The translations under genes were made by a program, and so were the position numbers. A stretch of DNA of 18,745 nucleotides, taken from contig NZ_JABBDR010000128.1 in assembly GCF_018854495.1 (NCBI RefSeq), positions 1 through 18,745 on the forward strand, in the 5' to 3' direction. Below are positions 7,884 to 14,442 of the stretch, piece by piece. How positions within the stretch are numbered: the stretch's first letter is position 1; each line of letters begins with the position of its first letter. Under the pieces are notes generated by a model, which was not told the origin of the DNA, did not search any database, and saw only the letters and a list, made by a program, of their open reading frames with translations. Origin of the DNA: Acidithiobacillus ferruginosus (GTDB taxonomy: Bacteria; Pseudomonadota; Gammaproteobacteria; Acidithiobacillales; Acidithiobacillaceae).

Positions 7884-7899
7884 CCCACGACCAGAATAA

Positions 7900-10800
7900 G
7901 TGATACTCCCCGACAACCTCCCCGCAGACCAGACAGATGCCTTCATTGCGCGTTGGGTTGATGCGAGAGGTAGCGAGCGGTCCAATTATCAGCTTTTTCT
8001 GACGGAGCTCTGCACGCTGCTCGGCCTGCCCCAGCCTGACCCGGCTGGTGAAGATACTGCCGCCAACAGTTACGTCTTTGAACGCCGCGTCGATATGGCC
8101 AAACCCGACGGTAGCGTCACCCGCGGCTATATCGACCTCTACCGGCGTGGAAGTTTTATCCTCGAAGCCAAGCAGACCGGGCAGGTACTAGACAGTCACG
8201 GGTGGGACAAGGCTATGCTTGCCGCCCACAATCAGGCTGACCAGTACCTGCGCGCTTTGCCAGCCGCCGAGGGGCGCCCGCCCTTCATTGTCGTCACTGA
8301 TGTAGGGCGATCTCTGGAGCTCTACGCGGAGTTCACTCGTTCCGGAGGCACCTACGTCCCCTATCCCGATCCCGGCCATCACCGTATCCGTTTGCAGGAC
8401 CTGCGCGATCCCGTTGTAGTCCAGCGTTTACGCCAACTCTGGAACGACCCGGACAGCCTTGACCCCAGTCGCCATGCCGCCCGCGTCACCCGCGCCATTG
8501 CTGACCGTCTGGCCCGTCTGGCCAAGTCTCTGGAAGCCGCTGGCCACAGTCCCGAGCGGGTGGCCCATTTCCTCATGCGCGCCCTTTTTACCATGTTCGC
8601 CGAAGATGTGGGTCTGCTGCCCCAGCAGCAGGGCCGTGGGGCCTTTATCACCTTGCTGGACGCCCTACGTGAGCGTCCCAAACAGTTTGCCCCCGCCCTG
8701 CAATCCCTCTGGCAGACCATGGACAAGGGCGGCTATGACGCTCGCCTCATGGCCACCATTCAACGCTTTAACGGCGGCCTCTTTCATACCCCAGATGTCA
8801 TCCCGCTGAACTGCGACCAGATCGATCTGCTCCGCGAAGCCGCCAGTAGCGACTGGCGCTACGTAGAGCCCGCGATTTTCGGTACTCTGCTGGAACGGGC
8901 CCTCGACCCCCGCGAACGTCACCAACTCGGTGCCCACTACACCCCCCGCGCCTACGTCGAAAGACTGGTCATGCCCACCATCATTAACCCTTTGCGCGCT
9001 CAATGGCGTACTGCCCAGGTGGCCGCCGAGACCTGGCTCCAGCAAAACAAGCCCGACAAAGCATTGCAAGAGCTGCGAGGCTTCCATCAGCAACTCTGTC
9101 AGATTCGCGTGCTTGACCCCGCCTGCGGCAGCGGCAACTTCCTCTACGTTGCCTTGGAGCACATGAAGCGTCTTGAGGGCGAAGTGCTCAACCTGATCGG
9201 CGACCTCAACCGCGGTCAGGCAATTTTGGAGACCCAAGGCCTGACCGTCGATCCTCACCAGTTCCTCGGCTTAGAAATCAACCCGCGTGCGGCCGCCATC
9301 GCCGAGATGGTGCTCTGGATCGGTTATCTGCAATGGGGCTACCGTATCCATCAGTGCATCGACCTCCCCGAACCGATCCTCCGCGACTTTCACAACATCG
9401 CACATCGGGACGCTCTACTGGCCTATGACGGGATGGACTACGCGCTGGACGAGGATGGTCGCGCTATCACCCGCTGGGATGGGCACAGCTATAAAGACAG
9501 CCCCATCACTGGCGAACCGATTCCCGACGAAAGTGCCCGAATGCCGGTGGAGCGCTACCGGAACCCGCGCAAGGCCAGGTGGCCGCAAGCGGATTACATT
9601 ATCGGCAACCCCCCCTTCATCGGCGCCGCCAATATGCGGCGGGCGCTGGGGGACGGTTATGTGGATGCCCTGCGCGCCGTGTATAGGGGCGAAGTCCCGG
9701 AGTCCGCGGATTTCGTCATGTACTGGTGGCATATAGCGGCCGAAACAGTGCGCCATGGACAGGCCCACCGGTTTGGCTTTATCACCACCAATTCCATCCG
9801 TCAGACCTTCAACCGCAGGGTTCTGGAAGCGCAACTCAGCGCAGCGCAAAATCCGCTGCACCTGGCTTTTGCCATTCCGGATCATCCCTGGGTGGACGCC
9901 GCCGACGGGGCCGCCGTGCGTATCGCTATGACAGTGGGCCGTGCCGAGGCAGGAGAAGGCGCACTGCTGAACGTCACTGCGGAGCAGGAAACCAACGAAG
10001 ATGCCCATGAGGTGATGCTGGCAGAACGTCTGGGGATTTTGCATGCGGACTTGACTGCGGGACCGAATATCGTAGCGGCAACACCATTGATGGGGAATTC
10101 TGCAATCGGTTCGCGTGGTGTTCAGCTGATTGGCTCAGGTTTCATCGTTACGCCCGAAGACGCCATCCATCTGGGACTCGGCAATATTCAGGGTGTGGAG
10201 CGTCATATCCGCAATTATCGGCATGGTCGCGACCTCACGGACAAGCCACGCGGTGTCAAGGTAATCGATCTCTTCGGGCTGACTGCTGAAGATGTACGCC
10301 ATCGTTACCCGGCAATTTATCAGTGGGTTTTGGAGCGTGTCAAACCAGAGCGTGATCAGAATAATCGTGCAGGCTACCGCGACAAGTGGTGGATTTTTGG
10401 AGAGGCCCGTAGCGAATGGCGAAGGATGTGCGCAACCTTGCCGCGCTACATCGCCACTGTCGAAACTGCCAAGCATCGTACCTTCCAATTTCTCGATGCT
10501 GATATTTTGCCAGACAATAAGCTCATCAATATCGCCATTGACGATGCGGCCATCCTTGGCGTGCTCTCCAGTCGCATCCACATCTTGTGGTCTTTCCGCG
10601 CAGGTAGCCAGTTAGGAGTCGGGAATGATCCTGTTTACGTCAAAACCCGCTGCTTTGAAACCTATCCCTTCCCCGACGCCACCTCCGAGCAGGCCGCCCA
10701 CATTCGCGATCTCGCCGAGCAACTGGACGCCCATCGCAAGCGTCAACAAGCCGAACACACTAAGCTTACTCTGACCGGCATGTATAACGTGCTGGAAAAA

Positions 10801-11373
10801 CGCCGCAGCGGCGCAACCCTTAGCGTCCAAGATCGCGCTATCCATCAGGCCGGGTTGGTCTCTATTCTCGCCGAGCTCCACGATGCCCTCGACCATGCCA
10901 TTCTTGATGCCTATGGTTGGAGTGACCTTGCCGACGCTATCGTCGGGCAGCCCGGCGGTACCACGCCACTGCCAGACAAGCATGTCGCCCTGCGGGAGGC
11001 TGAAGAAGAGATCCTAACCCGCCTGGTCGCACTCAATACACAACGCGCTGCCGAAGAAGCTCAAGGTCAGATTCGCTGGCTCCGCCCCGATTACCAGGCC
11101 CCCGAGAGGGATGTTGCCAGTAGCACGGGCACCTTCGATCTCGGCGACAGCGAAACCTTCGGCGTTGTCGCCCAGAAACCGGCATGGCCATCGAATCTCG
11201 CCGAACAAATTGAAGTCGTCCGTCGTCAGCTTGCTGCTGGCCCCGCCAGCACCGACGCCCTCGCTGCCCGATTCAAACGCAAGCCCGTCAAGGCCCTCAC
11301 ACCGGTCCTCACAGCCCTCCATACCCTCGGCTTTATCACTTACGAAGCCGATCGCTGGCGACTGGTCAGCTAG
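7900..11373 (+). CDS. MmeI-like single-chain restriction-modification enzyme
   Basis: This 1157-aa protein combines an endonuclease and an adenine-N6 DNA methyltransferase, as in type IIG/IIL enzymes of the MmeI family. Residues 79-91 show D79, nine residues, then E89-A-K91, the same D-X9-EXK spacing reported for the MmeI nuclease. A helical region (about 190-340, with FTMFAEDVGLLP) follows, then LGAHYTP (343-349). The methyltransferase has SAM motif I, DPACGSGNF at 406-414, and catalytic NPPF at 570-573. The target-recognition region follows to about 950. The last 60 residues, with ALAARFKRKPVKALTPVL and a final WRLV, look like a winged helix. It is longer than MmeI (919). The GTG start at 7900 lies just after higA. 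BREX PglX or DISARM DrmMI are less likely because no partner genes are present and the N-terminal nuclease motif is intact. Confidence 0.85.
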   Translation: MILPDNLPADQTDAFIARWVDARGSERSNYQLFLTELCTLLGLPQPDPAGEDTAANSYVFERRVDMAKPDGSVTRGYIDLYRRGSFILEAKQTGQVLDSHGWDKAMLAAHNQADQYLRALPAAEGRPPFIVVTDVGRSLELYAEFTRSGGTYVPYPDPGHHRIRLQDLRDPVVVQRLRQLWNDPDSLDPSRHAARVTRAIADRLARLAKSLEAAGHSPERVAHFLMRALFTMFAEDVGLLPQQQGRGAFITLLDALRERPKQFAPALQSLWQTMDKGGYDARLMATIQRFNGGLFHTPDVIPLNCDQIDLLREAASSDWRYVEPAIFGTLLERALDPRERHQLGAHYTPRAYVERLVMPTIINPLRAQWRTAQVAAETWLQQNKPDKALQELRGFHQQLCQIRVLDPACGSGNFLYVALEHMKRLEGEVLNLIGDLNRGQAILETQGLTVDPHQFLGLEINPRAAAIAEMVLWIGYLQWGYRIHQCIDLPEPILRDFHNIAHRDALLAYDGMDYALDEDGRAITRWDGHSYKDSPITGEPIPDESARMPVERYRNPRKARWPQADYIIGNPPFIGAANMRRALGDGYVDALRAVYRGEVPESADFVMYWWHIAAETVRHGQAHRFGFITTNSIRQTFNRRVLEAQLSAAQNPLHLAFAIPDHPWVDAADGAAVRIAMTVGRAEAGEGALLNVTAEQETNEDAHEVMLAERLGILHADLTAGPNIVAATPLMGNSAIGSRGVQLIGSGFIVTPEDAIHLGLGNIQGVERHIRNYRHGRDLTDKPRGVKVIDLFGLTAEDVRHRYPAIYQWVLERVKPERDQNNRAGYRDKWWIFGEARSEWRRMCATLPRYIATVETAKHRTFQFLDADILPDNKLINIAIDDAAILGVLSSRIHILWSFRAGSQLGVGNDPVYVKTRCFETYPFPDATSEQAAHIRDLAEQLDAHRKRQQAEHTKLTLTGMYNVLEKRRSGATLSVQDRAIHQAGLVSILAELHDALDHAILDAYGWSDLADAIVGQPGGTTPLPDKHVALREAEEEILTRLVALNTQRAAEEAQGQIRWLRPDYQAPERDVASSTGTFDLGDSETFGVVAQKPAWPSNLAEQIEVVRRQLAAGPASTDALAARFKRKPVKALTPVLTALHTLGFITYEADRWRLVS

Positions 11374-11676
11374 GTGTAAGAGGAGCCAAGCCCTTCCGAT
11401 ACGAACCCGAGATCAACCGCAGCTATCAGGATCCAACTTTACCTGGCGCCCATGCATGCCGCGTAGAAAAAGGTGGAGCGTGGAATCGAGAATATCCGCA
11501 AAGGCTTACAAACTACTCGTGAGACTGCGGAGCGGTTGCTGGGGTACAAGCCATGGGACCTTCTGGTGAATTATATTGTCGCCCAAATTACCCAATCACC
11601 GTGGTCACCACCGGGAGCTTTTCCGGCCCTTAACTGCTTTTTCTAGGATGATGAGCTACTAAGCAACAGATTTTAG
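11374..11676 (+). pseudogene. Decayed coding remnant after the R-M gene
   Basis: No intact gene fills this stretch. A frame starting near 11384 after AAGAGGAG encodes a peptide with RYEPEINRSYQ, which recalls the IstA transposase of IS21 elements, then loses similarity. In another frame, 11473-11646 encodes 57 residues including IENIRKGLQTTRETAERLLG and YKPWDLLVNYIVAQI before a TAG; its only start is a GTG preceded by an in-frame stop. The shift of plausible reading frame and the stops suggest a broken gene rather than a functional small protein. The IstA link rests on a short match and is weak. Confidence 0.35.
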
Positions 11677-12042
11677 TCAGGGGCATTTAGGGATAATAAC
11701 ACCCGCGTCTTCTGCATCACCCGCATGATCGTATTCTTTTTCCGCCAAATCCTCTTTTTCTCTCGCCGACATTGTACTTATGTTTTGTACCCGCTGTTCC
11801 AATAAGGCTATTTTTTCCCTATATTGGTCACACTGAATTGAGTAGTGATCGTATTGCTTTTCTGAAGAAACAATACATGGAACATTAAGATAGTTAAAGT
11901 TTTCCCTTATGAAATTTTCAGCAAAGCACCAAACATCATCCAAGCTACATGCCTGGCTTCCCAACAATCTGTCTTCAACCTCACAAATTTTTTCCCCTGA
12001 AGCTAAATCTATCCAAAAAAGAGGATAACCACCACCGTCCAT
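11677..12042 (-). CDS. Unknown 121-aa protein, third gene of cyclase operon
   Basis: I do not recognise a family. The chosen ATG at 12042 lies seven bases after the cyclase stop and follows AAGG at suitable spacing; an ATG at 12072 would overlap the cyclase by 23 bases and has no ribosome binding site. The N-terminal part (GGGYPLFWIDLASGEKICEV) looks like a small beta-rich segment. A middle helix-rich segment has DDVWCFAENFIRENFNYLNV. The C-terminal 45 residues, with YREKIALLEQRVQNIS, look like a coiled coil ending in an acidic tail. There is no signal peptide and no clear membrane segment. Tight linkage to the cyclase and metalloprotease suggests a shared job, perhaps as effector, adaptor or inhibitor. 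Like its neighbours it is visibly AT-rich. Confidence 0.6.
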   Translation of the reverse strand: MDGGGYPLFWIDLASGEKICEVEDRLLGSQACSLDDVWCFAENFIRENFNYLNVPCIVSSEKQYDHYSIQCDQYREKIALLEQRVQNISTMSAREKEDLAEKEYDHAGDAEDAGVIIPKCP

Positions 12043-12049
12043 CACACCC

Positions 12050-12802
12050 TTAAGTAAAGACCCTTCCACCATATCTAACAGTAAGAGGACGTAAATCCAA
12101 AATCCCAACAGAGTATTTCGAGTTTGCTTGCTTTTTGATAGATCCTTCTACTCCCAAAATATATGCAAGCTCAATAGATATAGCAAGCTTTCTGACAGAT
12201 GCGTACGCTCCTAATCTAAAGCCTGTATCTATAGAGGGGCCTATAAAGTCTCTAACATAGTCATCACGATTTCTTTGGTATTCTTTCAATAATATGAAGT
12301 TGGCTATCACGTGTGACATTTCGGCATCATCAAAAGGTTGATCGTCAATTTTCTTTCTTAGAATCACCTCGCTATTTCTAACAGGGAATTCTGCGATCCA
12401 CGCCGATGATTTTACATTGAGTCCTGGTTTTATTAAAAGTTTTCCGAGGTCACCGAGAGTATCTATCCACGAATACAAAGACGTAACCACCTGAATCGGA
12501 TGATCTACTTTTTTCGAAAACAAAACTTCATCGCCTACAGTCTTCCAAACCTCCGGAGGTTCGCCGAATAACTCTTTCCCATCTTCATTGGCTAACGATT
12601 CGAAGGGTTTTTTGTTTAGGTTCCATCTTCGAGAAAAAGAATTCTCCGCCTCTCTGTAGAAACTCAAGACGACATCAAACCAAATTTCCGGATCATTTAT
12701 ATTCTTCTGCTTATATGCAGTTGAGCCAACAATGTCGGCGCTAAAAAATATCCGTAAGCTTGGTTCCACATTCGACAAAGACGCTTGGTCAAGATCGGAC
12801 AT
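12050..12802 (-). CDS. Class III nucleotidyl-cyclase-like protein
   Basis: This 250-aa cytosolic protein carries the class III cyclase catalytic signature. FFSADIVGSTAYKQ holds the first metal-binding aspartate, D23. WKTVGDEVLF holds K87 and the second aspartate, D91. FIGPSIDTGFRL (186-197) occupies the place of the usual G-x-x-V-N-x-A-x-R motif, with D192 where most cyclases have asparagine, and the catalytic arginine kept as R196. An active enzyme making a cyclic nucleotide is therefore plausible; whether the base is a purine or pyrimidine cannot be read. Anti-phage Pycsar systems use stand-alone class III cyclases with an adjacent effector, which fits the setting. No TIR or membrane effector is present here. 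The start lies four bases after the metalloprotease stop, implying coupled translation. Confidence 0.75.
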   Translation of the reverse strand: MSDLDQASLSNVEPSLRIFFSADIVGSTAYKQKNINDPEIWFDVVLSFYREAENSFSRRWNLNKKPFESLANEDGKELFGEPPEVWKTVGDEVLFSKKVDHPIQVVTSLYSWIDTLGDLGKLLIKPGLNVKSSAWIAEFPVRNSEVILRKKIDDQPFDDAEMSHVIANFILLKEYQRNRDDYVRDFIGPSIDTGFRLGAYASVRKLAISIELAYILGVEGSIKKQANSKYSVGILDLRPLTVRYGGRVFT

Positions 12803-12806
12803 CTGA

Positions 12807-13376
12807 TTATTTTAATTCCAACGCTCTCGCCCGTATCTCTGCTGCATGCGCGGATACTTTGAATAAAGAAGATAGCTGCAGAATATCTCCCTTTAGTTCT
12901 TTGAATTTTTTTTCAAAGTCCTCCGCCGGCATTAGAAAAGCTGCGGCAAACCAGTTCGCTTCGCGCTCCGCTTGATCTACACCGTACCGATCAGCGCGCA
13001 ACCATTTAATATTTTCTCCTAGCTTTTGATTTCGGTAAAGGTAATGTAAAACCCAGTGCCCAAGTTCGTGCGCCATTGTAAAGCGGTCTCTCAAATTGCT
13101 AGTGTCTAGCGCTAGAAATATATCAAACTTATTATCGCGAATATCAATTGAGCCAGAATTGCTTAGCTCTTGGTCAAGAGAAGAATAAAACACTCTTCCG
13201 CCCAATCTTTCCACGAGAGCCTTAATGTCATCACCAGGATTATACCCAACCTGCTTTGCCACGTTTTCTGCAAGCCGAAATACCTTACCGGAACTCCAGC
13301 CCAAAGCAACTGGGAGAGACGGCCCATCTGACTTTATATTATCTTCGCTTGGATCTTTATGGGCCACGTTAGACAT
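12807..13376 (-). CDS. ImmA/IrrE-family zinc metallopeptidase
   Basis: ImmA/IrrE peptidases cleave or inactivate repressor-type partners, controlling mobile-element induction, stress responses or toxins. The 189-aa product has the zinc motif HELGH at 103-107 and a downstream EREANWFAAAFLMP (137-150), with E139 as the probable third ligand. The N-terminal 45 residues are polar and lack a helix-turn-helix, so any DNA-binding partner would be separate. I chose ATG 13376 because GAGGGTG lies eight bases upstream; the further ATGs at 13400 and 13397 lack this. It is the first gene of a three-gene minus-strand operon with the cyclase-like protein and the small unknown protein. The substrate is unknown. 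In this setting it could be an effector switched on by a cyclic nucleotide, but that is inference. Confidence 0.9.
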   Translation of the reverse strand: MSNVAHKDPSEDNIKSDGPSLPVALGWSSGKVFRLAENVAKQVGYNPGDDIKALVERLGGRVFYSSLDQELSNSGSIDIRDNKFDIFLALDTSNLRDRFTMAHELGHWVLHYLYRNQKLGENIKWLRADRYGVDQAEREANWFAAAFLMPAEDFEKKFKELKGDILQLSSLFKVSAHAAEIRARALELK

Positions 13377-13671
13377 GGTGTGCACCCTCGCAGTCATCAT
13401 AAAACGATAATTTTCTCAAAGTTGTTACATAGCATCTCAAGATGATATTTGAGCGTTGCGCGCACCGAAACCTGCCAAGCCCTATAGAGCTATGGCAAGA
13501 TACGCTGGGTATATGATAACATATGGCGTCAAACATGGACAAGCAACTTTTCTGAATTCCTATATGGATGCCTCCATGTGTGCAAGTGGATTTTTGATGT
13601 CTGGCATGGTGAGGTCGGGTTGCAGTCTTATATCCGGCCTTTGATGCAGGACGACAAGCCTGCTGGCCCTG
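13377..13671. promoter_or_regulatory. Divergent intergenic region
   Basis: This region separates the metalloprotease operon (minus) from the HEPN-like gene (plus) and should hold both promoters. It is AT-rich near 13390-13450. A small inverted repeat, CATCT, CA, AGATG, lies at 13432-13443, about 55 bases before the metalloprotease start. I could not identify a -35/-10 pair with good spacing for either gene. The plus-strand frame feeding into the HEPN gene has a TGA at about 13642. Confidence 0.3.
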
Positions 13672-14268
13672 ATGGAATCCGCCGGAAGAATCCCTCATCT
13701 GCGATACGTCCTCGAAGGACAGGAATTCGCCAGGTTTCCAAAAGATGTCGCAGCGAAGGTCTGGCGGCGGGCGCTGGAAATGCTGGCCCGTGCCGATTTC
13801 GGAGACATGGAAGCAAATCCCCCTGATTACGAAGCACGCCTGACGGCCATCGTCGCGTTCTCTTTGAAGAAAGACATCAACTCCGACGTGGGCGAGGCCT
13901 TGGCACATAACGAGAACAACATGCGGCCAGGACAGCTGGCACAATTATTAAAGCAGATCGGCGTCAATAAAATCCTGCAGAAGTCCTGTGAGGACCAGGA
14001 CATGCTGGCTTACCTTGGCTCTGATAACGCGGACCAGGCCCGCGACCACCTGGCTGCAGAGCAGGATGACTTCTTCAAGCGCCGGAACTATATCGCTCAC
14101 GCCATCAAGCTCAGTAGCTCAAGTGGTCCTGCGCAGCTCAACAAGGATATCCAGCTATTCTCCATCTTCGGCCGGGCACTTCAGCGCGCACTTGACCGGG
14201 AATTCAACCCGGTCCCCCTCTCGGCCGACACACTCGCCGGTGCGACGGCGGAGGCAGGCATAGACTAA
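13672..14268 (+). CDS. HEPN-like domain protein, possibly N-truncated
   Basis: The 198-aa product is mostly helical. It contains FFKRRNYIAHAI around residues 134-145, giving R138-N-Y-I-A-H143, the R-x4-H signature of HEPN RNases, which cut RNA in many toxin and phage-defence systems. Upstream helices (about 55-125) would complete the bundle. The protein probably belongs near the RiboL-PSP or MAE-type HEPN families, but I cannot place it exactly. The start is uncertain: ATG 13672 has no ribosome binding site, the reading frame extends upstream through SLLAL codons only to a TGA at about 13642, and CTG codons lie close to an AGGA. An N-terminal truncation is possible. No nucleotidyltransferase partner is adjacent. 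Confidence 0.62.
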   Translation: MESAGRIPHLRYVLEGQEFARFPKDVAAKVWRRALEMLARADFGDMEANPPDYEARLTAIVAFSLKKDINSDVGEALAHNENNMRPGQLAQLLKQIGVNKILQKSCEDQDMLAYLGSDNADQARDHLAAEQDDFFKRRNYIAHAIKLSSSSGPAQLNKDIQLFSIFGRALQRALDREFNPVPLSADTLAGATAEAGID

Positions 14269-14442
14269 TCTCGGTTGTCATTTGCCCGCGGGCCTGGTCG
14301 GGTATTTCCAGAATGTGTGCGAAGGGCGTAATCGCCACCACCGGATGCAGAGAATACCTGGTGGAAGACAGGGGATTCGCCGCATGGGTAGAGCAAGCGG
14401 TACCGCACAACAGAGCTTGATCAAAGCGGCCATGATGCAAGA

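Noticed and set aside
8665..9258. 197-codon minus-strand frame inside the R-M gene
   Set aside because: It lies opposite strongly conserved MmeI-like coding sequence with GC-rich third positions, which produces open antisense frames.
7900..11373. BREX PglX or DISARM DrmMI methyltransferase
   Set aside because: No other BREX or DISARM gene is nearby, and the N-terminal D-X9-EXK nuclease motif fits a self-contained type IIG/IIL enzyme.
11677..12802. Frameshift splitting one long cyclase into two pieces
   Set aside because: The cyclase ends cleanly, and the next gene has its own start with a ribosome binding site seven bases later. Two coupled genes is simpler, though a frameshift cannot be fully excluded.
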